Assembly (NCBI RefSeq): GCF_023502425.1
Contig: NZ_JAMFMA010000001.1
Span: forward strand, 1,054,001 to 1,118,000
Reading direction: 5' to 3'
Origin: Flagellimonas spongiicola
GTDB taxonomy: Bacteria; Bacteroidota; Bacteroidia; Flavobacteriales; Flavobacteriaceae
DNA length: 64,000 nt
Part shown: positions 9,261 to 18,030 of the stretch, piece after piece
Position numbering within the stretch: position 1 is the stretch's first letter
Layout: the number at the start of each line of letters is the position of its first letter
The notes under the pieces: generated by a model
Databases searched by the model: none
Told to the model about the DNA's origin: nothing
What the model saw: only the letters and a program-made list of their open reading frames with translations
Made by a program: the position numbers and the translations under genes

Positions 9261-10361
9261 ATGCTTAAAAAATTTCCAGTCCTTAAATGGACTTTGATCG
9301 TACTCTCAAGTATAATTGTTTTATTGGTATTGTTTGGCTTTTGGTTTATGAGCTTATTGCCAGACCGGGATCCAAATATTGATCATTCCAAAACACGGGT
9401 TAATGATTTGGCCTATGTGGTAGAAAACCCTGTCCCAAATCGCGGCAAAGTGTTGGCCGTGGTTACCAGTGTGGATAAAATGGGCAATACAGAAAAAAAC
9501 ACCGGATATGAGCTTACAGAAATATCACGCGCATATTATGTATTTAAGGCCAACGGTTTTGAGGTTGACATTGCAAGTCCAAAAGGAGGCGAACCGCCAG
9601 TGGTAATCGATGATGAAGACATGGGGCCATATGACTATGCATTTTTGAACGACAATAACGCTCAGCAAAAAATCAAAAATTCAATCGCAGTAGCTGATAT
9701 TGATCCATCTGAATATGAGGCGGTGTATTTTGCTGGAGGTAAAGGGGCCATGTTTGACTTTCCTAACAACAAAGCAATCCAGTATATCGTAAAAGAACTA
9801 TATCAATCCAATAAAGTGGTGGGAGCAGTTTGTCATGGTCCCGCGGCATTGGTTAATGTTACGTTAGACAATGGGATGCCGTTGGTAAAAAACAAAACCG
9901 TCAGTGGTTTTACGAATGAGGAAGAATTACTCTTGATTCCTGATGCCGAAGAGATTTTCCCTTTTCTATTGCAAGATGGTTTGGAATCAAAAGGGGCCAA
10001 ATTCAATGCTGGTGCTATGTATCTGGAACAAATAAGTCACGACAATAATTTGATTACAGGGCAAAATCCATGGTCTACTTGGAAAATGGCCGAAACCATG
10101 GTTTCCCAAATGGGTTATACGCCAAAAACCAGGGATATCACTGCAATTGAAAATGCCATGCAAGTTATGATCACCTACGAAAACCATGGAAAACAAGCTG
10201 CCAAAGATATGATCTTGTACATGTCCAATACTAGTGATAAACCAATGGCAAGACAGCTTTTAGCTGCACATAGTGTGGTCTCTGTAATGCGTGGAAAGCT
10301 AGGCAGGTTTGCCAATTTGGTAAGCTTGACTTCTTATGCCAAAAGCGTGGCGAATGAGTAA
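9261..10361 (+). CDS. DJ-1/PfpI family protein (type 1 glutamine amidotransferase-like), membrane-anchored
   Basis: A 366-residue protein with an N-terminal membrane helix (residues 10-31) and a DJ-1/PfpI fold. The nucleophile elbow is AVCHGPAAL with Cys191 and His192. The upstream YVFKANGFEVDIASPKGGEPP and YEAVYFAGGKGAMFDF segments match the Hsp31-like subgroup (deglycase, chaperone or glyoxalase III activities in characterised members). The C-terminal 100 residues (from about 280) are an added region without a family call. The helix implies export or anchoring, whereas characterised Hsp31 is cytoplasmic. A strong hairpin follows the gene. Confidence 0.85.
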   Translation: MLKKFPVLKWTLIVLSSIIVLLVLFGFWFMSLLPDRDPNIDHSKTRVNDLAYVVENPVPNRGKVLAVVTSVDKMGNTEKNTGYELTEISRAYYVFKANGFEVDIASPKGGEPPVVIDDEDMGPYDYAFLNDNNAQQKIKNSIAVADIDPSEYEAVYFAGGKGAMFDFPNNKAIQYIVKELYQSNKVVGAVCHGPAALVNVTLDNGMPLVKNKTVSGFTNEEELLLIPDAEEIFPFLLQDGLESKGAKFNAGAMYLEQISHDNNLITGQNPWSTWKMAETMVSQMGYTPKTRDITAIENAMQVMITYENHGKQAAKDMILYMSNTSDKPMARQLLAAHSVVSVMRGKLGRFANLVSLTSYAKSVANE

Positions 10362-10387
10362 TAAGATTTGTTAAGGAAAGAATGATT

Positions 10388-10426
10388 TGGGAAATAGCAT
10401 AGGTCAAGACAACCTATGCTTTCCCA
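10388..10426 (+). terminator. Strong hairpin, putative terminator
   Basis: The left arm (10388-10404) and right arm (10412-10426) pair over 15 bp, with only a two-base TA bulge in the left arm; the inner part is AGCATAGGT / ACCTATGCT around a 7-base loop. There is no long T run, so it could also act as an RNA-stabilising hairpin. It lies 27 bases after the DJ-1-like gene and before the next gene on the same strand. Confidence 0.65.
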
Positions 10427-10464
10427 TTGCCTGAATATTCCCTACATTTCGAAAAAATCAGAAT

Positions 10465-11517
10465 TTGCAATTTTTAGATATCGCATTGATAATAATTAGT
10501 AGTGCCGGACTTTTACATGGAGTCCTGTTTGCCTTTTATTTGATGGTATTTAAGAAGAAGCGCACGTTGCCAAACTTACTTCTAGGTTTAATCCTAATAT
10601 TTATGGCATTCCGAATTGGGAAGTCAGTAATGTTGAATTTTGGAGATGATCTTGAAGCGGTATTCATATTTGTAGGGTTGGCTATGTTGCTTTTAATTGG
10701 TCCTTTGTTTCGATGGTATTATATGGCGATGACCAAACCAGATTTCAAACTGGAACAAAAGTCACTTTTCGAATTACTGCCTTTTGTCTTGATTTTTGTT
10801 TCAAGTCTCTTTGTTACCCAAGAATGGTATGAGAACAGCGAACTGGTAATCATTGTTTTTGCCAGCGGTTTGTTGTTTATCTATTTGCACCTGGCTTTCT
10901 ATATAGGTTGGGTATGGCATAGTTTACATAAGAAAAAGCGAACCTTGGGAAAAGGTACATTGACCAAATCCCAAAAAGCGATCATAACATGGTTGCAATA
11001 TCTTGCTATTGGTCTTTCGGTGATATGGTTGACCTATGTGATGAATATATTGGACGGTGCAATACCTTACATCATTGGGCCTATTGTTTATTCCATTGTT
11101 ATATATTTTCTCAGCTTTAAAGCATTCCAACTAAAAACCCCAGAATTGGATGGAGCTGCATTTGGCGAAAACAATGATCAAGCCTTGTTCGGGCAATTGG
11201 TAGAACAGGTCGTAAAGGGCAAATTATATTTAGAGTCTGACTTGACCTTGAGCAAGCTAGGTGGGTTAATCGGGAAACCTCCACAAATCACTTCTGGATT
11301 GATCAATCAATATGCAAACCGTAATTTCAATGATTTTGTGAATTATTACCGGATTCAGGAAGCAAAGCAATTGTTGTCGCAAATGGAGAATCAAAAATTT
11401 ACCATTTCTTCCATAGCATTTGATACTGGTTTTAGCAGTTTATCTTCGTTTAATAGTGCCTTTAAGAAGTTTGAGGGGATGACACCATCAGTGTATCGGA
11501 AATCCATTGGACAGTAA
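10465..11517 (+). CDS. AraC-type regulator with seven-helix membrane N-terminus
   Basis: A 350-residue protein. Residues 1-220 contain about seven hydrophobic helices and residues 245-350 the AraC DNA-binding domain (ISSIAFDTGFSSLSSFNSAFKKFEGMTPSVYRK). This architecture, a membrane sensor fused to an AraC domain, is widespread in Bacteroidota. The start is TTG at 10465; no ATG or GTG occurs upstream in frame, and the first internal ATG (10543) would cut away most of the first helix. The ligand is unknown. The gene at 46121-47137 on the other strand has the same architecture. Confidence 0.88.
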   Translation: MQFLDIALIIISSAGLLHGVLFAFYLMVFKKKRTLPNLLLGLILIFMAFRIGKSVMLNFGDDLEAVFIFVGLAMLLLIGPLFRWYYMAMTKPDFKLEQKSLFELLPFVLIFVSSLFVTQEWYENSELVIIVFASGLLFIYLHLAFYIGWVWHSLHKKKRTLGKGTLTKSQKAIITWLQYLAIGLSVIWLTYVMNILDGAIPYIIGPIVYSIVIYFLSFKAFQLKTPELDGAAFGENNDQALFGQLVEQVVKGKLYLESDLTLSKLGGLIGKPPQITSGLINQYANRNFNDFVNYYRIQEAKQLLSQMENQKFTISSIAFDTGFSSLSSFNSAFKKFEGMTPSVYRKSIGQ

Positions 11518-11532
11518 ATATCCAATTAGGTA

Positions 11533-12417
11533 CTAACAAACATTTCGCTTCAAAAGCAAATACTCCCCTTGCTGTTTGAATTCCCGGATTGAACTTCCGG
11601 TGTATTTTTTAAAGGTTTTGGATAGATGGCTAACATCGGTAAAGCCTAAATCATCTGCAATCTCCGTTAAGGTATAATCAGAATTTAGCAATCGAATTTC
11701 CACAAGCTTTAGCTTGGCTTTGATTATGTATTCACGCAGGGGTATTTGAACCTGCTTTCGGAAATACTCGCTTACATAGGTAGGGGACATGGAGAATACT
11801 TCGGCCAAATGACCAATTTTAAGTCGTTCTGGTTGGTCAATGTTTTCTGCGATGTAAGAAAGTATCCTAGTAATGCGTTCATCTTTATTTTCAATAGTGT
11901 TGCCCAACAATGTCGTTTTCTTAATATTACGAATAAGGATTTCCAAAACACTGGTCATCAAACTAGTTATTAGGGAAACTGAATCATTCCCGTAGTTTCG
12001 CGATTCCTGCAATATAATCTGCACCAATCCAAAAAGGTGATTTCGATCTAGTTCATCTTGGATGATATCTCCCGGTAACTGATTGTAATTAGATAGAATG
12101 TATGATGCCTCCTTGAACCAAACATTTCGATCTACCGAAAGGCGATTGGAATTTTTGAAAAAAGAATCTGTGAATTTTAAGAATACAAAATTCGTGGTAT
12201 CTGCAATATTGAAGGAATGGCATTTGAGTGGGGGCAACAAGAAAATACTGTTTTTACTATAGGGGTATTCATTGTAATTGATACACTGTACGCCGTTGCC
12301 TTCTTGAATAAGCACCAATTCAAAAAAGTTGTTTTTAACAGGTCGCTGCCGCCAATCCGATAACTTCAATTCTTGTATTTCAAAAGGTTTATATGCCTCT
12401 AATACTTCCATATTCAT
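11533..12417 (-). CDS. AraC family transcriptional regulator
   Basis: A 294-residue one-component regulator from the ATG at 12417 (a TTG at 12432 and an ATG at 12411 are alternatives). The N-terminal cupin-like half includes FELVLIQEGNGVQCINY and SIFLLPPLKCHSFNI; the C-terminal double HTH ends LTEIADDLGFTDVSHLSKTFKKYTG. It is divergent from the nitroreductase/DUF1330 pair across about 150 bases, so it most likely controls that pair. It converges tail to tail with the membrane AraC gene. Confidence 0.9.
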   Translation of the reverse strand: MNMEVLEAYKPFEIQELKLSDWRQRPVKNNFFELVLIQEGNGVQCINYNEYPYSKNSIFLLPPLKCHSFNIADTTNFVFLKFTDSFFKNSNRLSVDRNVWFKEASYILSNYNQLPGDIIQDELDRNHLFGLVQIILQESRNYGNDSVSLITSLMTSVLEILIRNIKKTTLLGNTIENKDERITRILSYIAENIDQPERLKIGHLAEVFSMSPTYVSEYFRKQVQIPLREYIIKAKLKLVEIRLLNSDYTLTEIADDLGFTDVSHLSKTFKKYTGSSIREFKQQGEYLLLKRNVC

Positions 12418-12564
12418 CAATATTACCCTCAAAAATACCGTAATTCAATCGAATGATTAGTAAAAATACCTAAACAACCTTTTTTTTTACAATAATCACC
12501 AATAGTTATACTAAAAAGGGTGGCGTGTTGTACTATAATTTTGTCCTGAAAAGATTTGAAAACG

Positions 12565-13239
12565 ATGAATACAACAACTATTTCAAAAGAAGACATTTTA
12601 AGTGCATTTCAATTTAGACATGCTACTAAGGAATTTGATCCAGGTAAAAAATTAAGCCAGGAAGAAATTGAATTTATACTGGAAACCGCCCACTTATCAC
12701 CAAGTTCTTTTGGTTTTGAACCTTGGCATTTTATTGTGGTTCAGGATAAGGAATTGCGTGAAATGCTTAAGCCAGTAGCTTGGGGTGCACCGGTAAAACT
12801 TGATACCGCTAGTCACTTTGTACTAGGTTTAAGTATGAAAGCACCTATGACCAAATGGGACGCCCCATATATTGACCATATGATGAAGGAAGTAAAGCAA
12901 TTTCCTGATGATGTTGTAGAGGTCTATTCCAAATTCTATAGGGAATTTCAAGAACGCGATTTTGCATTGGATACGGATAAAAAACTATTCGATTGGGCAT
13001 CAAAACAAACTTATATTGCCCTTGGGAATATGATGACATCCGCTGCGCTAATGGGTATAGATAGCTGTCCTATAGAAGGATTCCATCAAGAAAAAGTTGA
13101 ACAACTATTAGCTGAAAAATTTGATGTGGACACCTCAAAGTATGGACTGTCCTATATGGTTGCTTTTGGACATAGAAAGGCTGCACCTGCACATCCAAAA
13201 TCACGAAGGGAATTTAAAGACATTGTAAGCTGGAAGTAA
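12565..13239 (+). CDS. Nitroreductase family NAD(P)H-dependent oxidoreductase
   Basis: A 224-residue FMN-dependent nitroreductase of the NfsB type. The N-terminal RHATKEFDPGKKLS block binds FMN phosphate, HLSPSSFGFEPWHFIVVQ is the conserved core, and the C-terminal GHRKAAPAHPKSRRE holds the last FMN-contact basic residues. It reduces nitro-aromatics, quinones or similar acceptors; substrate unknown. The ATG at 12565 is chosen over a TTG three codons earlier. A TAATTTTG box resembling the Bacteroidota -7 element (TAnnTTTG) lies at 12536-12543. Likely operon with the DUF1330 gene 17 bases downstream; divergent from an AraC gene. Confidence 0.9.
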   Translation: MNTTTISKEDILSAFQFRHATKEFDPGKKLSQEEIEFILETAHLSPSSFGFEPWHFIVVQDKELREMLKPVAWGAPVKLDTASHFVLGLSMKAPMTKWDAPYIDHMMKEVKQFPDDVVEVYSKFYREFQERDFALDTDKKLFDWASKQTYIALGNMMTSAALMGIDSCPIEGFHQEKVEQLLAEKFDVDTSKYGLSYMVAFGHRKAAPAHPKSRREFKDIVSWK

Positions 13240-13256
13240 TTTTTAACCACAACATC

Positions 13257-13559
13257 ATGACGTATTATTCAGTTTTGGACGTAACACCGACCTCAGAGGA
13301 ATGGATTGCCAACTACCTGCCTGCAGCCAATGAATTGGTTATAAAGCATGGAGGAAAATACCTAGCTAGAACTACTAGCCATGAACAACTAGAAGGAGAT
13401 AATCGGACTGCGAGTTTGCGTATTCTGCTGGAATGGCCTAGCAAGGAGGCAGCCATTGCTTTTATGCAAGATCCTGAATACCTGCCACATCTAGAGGCTA
13501 GGACCAAAGGTTCCATAAGCCATCATTATGTGATTGCAGGAAAAGACGATTTGGCTTAA
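13257..13559 (+). CDS. DUF1330 domain protein
   Basis: A 100-residue ferredoxin-fold protein with the DUF1330 pattern: WIANYLPAANELVIKHGGKYLART, then LLEWPSKEAAIAFMQDPEYLPHLEAR. Members are small dimeric alpha/beta-barrel proteins, often next to oxidoreductases, with no firm biochemical role. It follows the nitroreductase gene by 17 bases, so it is probably co-expressed under the divergent AraC regulator. It converges with the next gene, leaving only 5 bases between stops. Confidence 0.9.
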   Translation: MTYYSVLDVTPTSEEWIANYLPAANELVIKHGGKYLARTTSHEQLEGDNRTASLRILLEWPSKEAAIAFMQDPEYLPHLEARTKGSISHHYVIAGKDDLA

Positions 13560-13564
13560 AATAG

Positions 13565-14830
13565 CTAGTTGATTAACTGGTTTGGAATGGCAAGAATCTC
13601 GTTTTGCCCTTCCAAATCGGTTATTTTAAATTGATGAACATTACCTGCACCTAAAAACCGAAATCGAATCCCTACAAGACGGCCAACAGTTTCATTGTAA
13701 GACCCAGTGAACATGGTTTCCCCATTATGGGAAACCGTAAGATTTTTATCTTCAACCCTTATTTCAATCTCTTTAGGTTCAGTGAAGTCAATTCCCAATC
13801 CTGAAAGGTTGTGTTCCTTGCCATTTTTATAGACATCATTCATCATCATACCAAGATCGGACACACAACCAGGAATTGAAAAGGAAACAAAATGAGCACC
13901 TTTGGTACCTAGAATAACAATTCCAGTATTTTGACAAACGGCCCACTTTTCTCTATAGCTGTTTTGTAGGGTAGCATTTAACTTGAAATTATCTCCTGAT
14001 ATGTGTTCTAGGTCATCTACAAAATGAAAGGAGGTGCGTAAAGGTTCATCGCTTTGGTCAAGTTCCTTGATTATTTCATTTGGCATTGCTAAAGAACCAT
14101 TATATACTAGATTTGAGTTCAAATATTTTGGAATGGGCTGATAATCCACCGTTCCAAGCCAGCCTTCTGATTTAATAAAAAGGTCATGCTGCTTGATTGC
14201 TTTGCCATCCACTAACAACTTTGCCCTGAAGTAGCCTGGTCGATAGTATTGTCCGGTGGCTTGCGTTTGTCCCTTGGTCAAAGCAATGGTTTTTGTTGGA
14301 TCCCAATACTGTTGGATATGGATGCTATCAGAGCTGATATTGTCCAAATCCAATTCGAACACCACAGAGTTGGGCATGCCTTTAGCCAAAGGTTTACTGC
14401 TGAACAAAATTTGATCAGGATCTATTACTTGGGTATTGTCATTGCTTCCTTTTAAAGAAAAGAATGAAATAAAAATTACAGTCATAACCGAAGCACTCAG
14501 CATGATTACACCTAAGTTTGCCGTTGCAATCTTTTTAAACGCGTTGGGTTTTTTCTTTGAAATGGAATTACCCTTAAAATCGCGCCAATTGGCGTAGCCC
14601 GCAAATTGTGCTAGGGTGTTCAGTGTGGTTTTGGAAGGCGCACTCTGGTATTCAATTCGTCCCCAAACCCTTTTTAAGGTGACCGGACTCAATAATACTT
14701 TGGTTTTCTGCTGTACCCGTTCACTTAATTCTGAAAACACATCATTATGCCAAGACTGGGAGTCTCCCCAACCAAGACTATCTTCTATTTGCTTCAAGCA
14801 TTTTTGAACCAATTTATAATCGGAATACAT
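13565..14830 (-). CDS. Membrane-tethered putative HTH regulator with lectin-like extracytoplasmic domain
   Basis: A 421-residue single-pass protein. Residues 1-90 form a helical domain with SPVTLKRVWG followed by TLNTLAQFAGYANWRDF, a Bacteroidota N-terminal domain that resembles a helix-turn-helix. A membrane helix follows at about residues 105-130. The extracytoplasmic half (160-421) is beta-rich, its end (VTVSHNGETMFTG-like strands and ending KITDLEG) resembling concanavalin A-like/DUF1080 sandwiches. It is divergent from a secreted lectin-like gene at 14961. Inference: it senses an envelope ligand and regulates its neighbour. The start is ATG at 14830; a TTG one codon upstream is less likely. 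Confidence 0.6.
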   Translation of the reverse strand: MYSDYKLVQKCLKQIEDSLGWGDSQSWHNDVFSELSERVQQKTKVLLSPVTLKRVWGRIEYQSAPSKTTLNTLAQFAGYANWRDFKGNSISKKKPNAFKKIATANLGVIMLSASVMTVIFISFFSLKGSNDNTQVIDPDQILFSSKPLAKGMPNSVVFELDLDNISSDSIHIQQYWDPTKTIALTKGQTQATGQYYRPGYFRAKLLVDGKAIKQHDLFIKSEGWLGTVDYQPIPKYLNSNLVYNGSLAMPNEIIKELDQSDEPLRTSFHFVDDLEHISGDNFKLNATLQNSYREKWAVCQNTGIVILGTKGAHFVSFSIPGCVSDLGMMMNDVYKNGKEHNLSGLGIDFTEPKEIEIRVEDKNLTVSHNGETMFTGSYNETVGRLVGIRFRFLGAGNVHQFKITDLEGQNEILAIPNQLIN

Positions 14831-14960
14831 CAAATAGCATTTAGATGGTAAAGATCACAAAAAAATGTATCCTGAACCACATTGAATGAACTTGAACCAA
14901 CTTGTTTTTGGATTTAAACCGGCTTGAAAGAGCTTAGCGGTATCAATAAAAACAGCAGTC

Positions 14961-16064
14961 ATGATAAAATCATTAATTTTTAGTTTCATAGCACTGGCAT
15001 TTACCGCTACAAATTATGCTCAGAAGACAATCCCTTTGGATACCATTAATTGGGACATAGAAGCGGATGGCTATCTTTTTGAAACTTATAAAGGACAACC
15101 ATCCATTTATTTACAAGGCGGTTCCATGACCTTGAAAGATGTAACCTTTTTAAATGGCACAATAGAATATGACATCCAGTTAAAGGATGAAAGAGGGTTT
15201 CCTGGAATCTATTTCAGGTTAAATGGTTCCAACGGTGAACAATTTTATGTACGCCCGCATCAACGGGGTAACCCTGATGCAAACCAAGCTACTGGCCTTA
15301 TCAATGGCATTAGTCCGTGGCAGTTCTATTTTGGCAAAAAATATTCTTTTCCATATAAGTACAACTTTAAGGATTGGACCCATGTTAAACTTGTGATCAA
15401 AAATCGTAAGGCCCAGGTATTCTTAGATCATGCCAAAGAGCCTAACAATTCATGGGAACTGTTCCATGAACCCAAAAGCGGAAAGATTCGCTTAACGGGT
15501 GGTATGAATCATGGGGTTCATATTGCCAATATTAAGATCGATCACTCCGAACCTGTTCTCGAGAATTTTAACCCTGGAGAGCGAAAACCATTGGAAAATC
15601 TAATCCCTGAATGGGAAATATCAGACAAGTTTGAAGAAAGCAATTTGTCCGATCCTGTAAACCTATCATCAATATTGGCGAAAAGAAAATGGGGAAAATC
15701 CATAAGTGTTGAAGAAGGGGTCGCGGCCAATATCTCAAGAGAAGTTGAGCTTCGTAACAATGTGCCAGGAAATACGGTGTTTGCACGGATAACAATTACT
15801 TCAGATAAGGATCAAACCAAATTATTTGAATTTGGTTACAGCGATAGGGTGGTAGCCTATTTAAACAGTCAACCCATTTATAAAGGGAACAATCGATTCC
15901 AGTCTAGAGATTATCGTTATCTCGGTACCATTGGTTTGTTTGATGCGATTTATTTGAATTTAAAGAAAGGAAAGAACACACTCCTACTTGCGGTATCCGA
16001 GGATTTTGGAGGCTGGTTGGTCACAGGTAGATTTTCAGATTCTAGTGGATTGAAAATCAAATAA
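14961..16064 (+). CDS. Secreted concanavalin A-like (LamG/DUF1080-like) protein
   Basis: A 367-residue protein with a signal peptide ending near residue 20 (NYAQ). Residues 25-200 form a beta-sandwich typical of LamG/DUF1080 proteins: GSMTLKDVTFLNGTIEYDI, FRLNGSNGEQFYVRPHQ, WTHVKLVIKNRKAQVFLD. Residues 230-367 form a second beta domain (VVAYLNSQPIYKGNNRF, KKGKNTLLLAVSEDFGGW) like a carbohydrate-binding or sandwich domain of exoenzymes. No catalytic residues could be assigned. It is divergent, across about 130 bases, from the membrane-tethered regulator that carries a similar sandwich, so the two probably share a ligand or circuit. Confidence 0.7.
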   Translation: MIKSLIFSFIALAFTATNYAQKTIPLDTINWDIEADGYLFETYKGQPSIYLQGGSMTLKDVTFLNGTIEYDIQLKDERGFPGIYFRLNGSNGEQFYVRPHQRGNPDANQATGLINGISPWQFYFGKKYSFPYKYNFKDWTHVKLVIKNRKAQVFLDHAKEPNNSWELFHEPKSGKIRLTGGMNHGVHIANIKIDHSEPVLENFNPGERKPLENLIPEWEISDKFEESNLSDPVNLSSILAKRKWGKSISVEEGVAANISREVELRNNVPGNTVFARITITSDKDQTKLFEFGYSDRVVAYLNSQPIYKGNNRFQSRDYRYLGTIGLFDAIYLNLKKGKNTLLLAVSEDFGGWLVTGRFSDSSGLKIK

Positions 16065-16288
16065 AAACGAACAGTAACAGTACATTTTCTAGTGGTCATA
16101 TCTGTGCTTGTATCGGCGTGTTCGGTGCAGGCACATGATATGCGTTTTTCCCTAAGGCTCCAAAACCAGTAAGGAGGGTAGTAGGTCTTTTTACTTGTGA
16201 TCAGTGTATTTTCTTCAATAACCTTGGCCCAAATCCGCCTATTCTACTGTTTTTTCATAATTTCAAGGAACGGTAGAATGGTTTGGTT

Positions 16289-16789
16289 ATGATTGAATAT
16301 CGCAATGAGATCTTAGGGACGGTGATTGTAATGGTAGCATTGATGCTACTGAATTTTATTGCCAGTAGGATAATAAGTAGGTTTGGTAAAGCACGCTTGA
16401 TAAATCCAACACGAAAAAAGATAATCAGTAAAATCAACAATCTGATTATTTACGGCATTAGTCTTATCGTTTTGGCGGCCATTTGGGGTGTTGAATCCAA
16501 ACAACTCATAGTTTTTATATCATCTATCCTGACTATTTTAGGAATTGGCTTTTTTGCACAATGGTCCATATTGTCCAATCTCACGGCTGGGCTCATTTTG
16601 TTCTTTAATCATCCCATTCGAATTGGCAATAAGATTCGAATTTTGGACAAGGACATGGACTATAAAGGTGAGGTGACCGACATTACTGGTTTTTTTCTAC
16701 ATATGAAGACTGAAAAGGGTGAAAATCTTATTTGGCCCAATTCCCGCATCCTGGAAAAAGGTGTTGAAATCCTTGAAGACAGTCAATAA
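16289..16789 (+). CDS. Small MscS-type mechanosensitive channel
   Basis: A 166-residue inner-membrane protein. It has an N-terminal helix (about 7-27), a second helix (about 48-66) and the pore-helix plus beta-domain core of MscS: FFAQWSILSNLTAGLILFFNHPIRIGNKIRI, then KGEVTDITGFFLHMKTEKGENLIWPN. Canonical MscS is about 286 residues; this form has a short N-terminus and lacks most of the C-terminal alpha/beta cage. It would release solutes on hypo-osmotic shock. ATG at 16289 is preferred to the TTG at 16283. It stands alone between two intergenic gaps. Confidence 0.87.
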   Translation: MIEYRNEILGTVIVMVALMLLNFIASRIISRFGKARLINPTRKKIISKINNLIIYGISLIVLAAIWGVESKQLIVFISSILTILGIGFFAQWSILSNLTAGLILFFNHPIRIGNKIRILDKDMDYKGEVTDITGFFLHMKTEKGENLIWPNSRILEKGVEILEDSQ

Positions 16790-16953
16790 CCCAACGCCAT
16801 TTCTTAGTTGGCTGGCCGGACAGCTGGTCATGCTGCCAAAAGGGCAGAAGTACTAATCCACTCAAAATTAACGGTTAAGATTTCACCACCGCTTGGGCAT
16901 GGATTTTGCTATGACCCTCTTTCATTTATTCAATCAAAAACAATCAAAAAACG

Positions 16954-17853
16954 ATGATTAAAATTACCCAAGCCTCTATTCTGGCAGTATTAGCCTTTGC
17001 ATTAACTTCTTGTTCCGAAGACATTAAAGACAGCTTAAATTCAGAATTTGTTTCAATTCCAGATGAACAGTTTGAAAGCAAATTAATTGCATTGGGTATA
17101 GATTCAGATGGACGGATCAATCAGCAATTATTGAAATCTGACGCGGAAGGCGTCGCATCACTTGATATTTCGAGTGAAAATTCCAGTGACGAGATCAATT
17201 CGATTAATGGAATTGAAGCTTTCATTAACCTTAAAAAGTTAATTGCCACAGGAAACAGGATATCCGAGGTTGATTTAAGTAAAAATATCGAATTGGACAC
17301 CCTTAATTTGTCAGGTAACGACATTACCAGTATTGATGTCTCAAAGAACATCAATCTTATCATGTTGGATTTAAAAGTAAACGATTTAACTGCTATTGAT
17401 GGCTTGGAACAAGTCACCAAACTGAAATGGTTAAACCTTTCATTTAACTATTTAACTGCGTTTACAACGGCTAATGCAAGTATTGAACATGTATTGGCAA
17501 GCCACAATGAACTTGCAAATTTTAATGCCAATAGCCTGCCTAATCTGAAAACCCTTTATCTCTTAACCAACCATTTAAGTGCATTGGACTTATCCGGCAA
17601 TGCATCTCTAGAATCATTGAATGTTGGGGACAACCGATTGACTACTCTGGAACTTGGCAACAATCAGGTACTTAATTACCTGTCTTGTTTCAGTAATGAA
17701 TTGACCAGTTTGGATGTGAGTAAGTATCCGCGACTTTCCTATTTGAGTGCCAACAGAAATCCGGAGTTAAACTGTATCAAGATTGATTCTGACCAGAACA
17801 TTGGAAACATAAAACTATCCGATTATCAAGAACTGAATGTTAATTGTGAATAA
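16954..17853 (+). CDS. Leucine-rich-repeat lipoprotein
   Basis: A 299-residue lipoprotein: signal peptide with lipobox LTSC (Cys near residue 20), then roughly ten LRR units of about 21 residues with the pattern LxxLxxxxNxLxxLDxSxN (for example LKKLIATGNRISEVDLSKN, SLESLNVGDNRLTTLELGNN). The spacing is of the bacterial internalin/BspA-like kind. The repeat stack ends with a Cys-containing cap (LNCIKIDSD). It is probably surface-exposed and binds a protein or polysaccharide; partner unknown. It is monocistronic as far as can be seen. Confidence 0.85.
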   Translation: MIKITQASILAVLAFALTSCSEDIKDSLNSEFVSIPDEQFESKLIALGIDSDGRINQQLLKSDAEGVASLDISSENSSDEINSINGIEAFINLKKLIATGNRISEVDLSKNIELDTLNLSGNDITSIDVSKNINLIMLDLKVNDLTAIDGLEQVTKLKWLNLSFNYLTAFTTANASIEHVLASHNELANFNANSLPNLKTLYLLTNHLSALDLSGNASLESLNVGDNRLTTLELGNNQVLNYLSCFSNELTSLDVSKYPRLSYLSANRNPELNCIKIDSDQNIGNIKLSDYQELNVNCE

Positions 17854-18030
17854 TGACTGTTAATAGCTGATTGTCATTTCAGTATGATCATTTTCTAGCA
17901 GAGGCTGTAATTCTTATTTTACGTGAAGGTTTCTGTTCCAATTGGTTTTCAATGCCTATTTTTAATTGATGAGGGAATCTTGGGTTCCTGTCTTTTTGTA
18001 CTTGAAAATAACCAAAACCAAACATAACAC

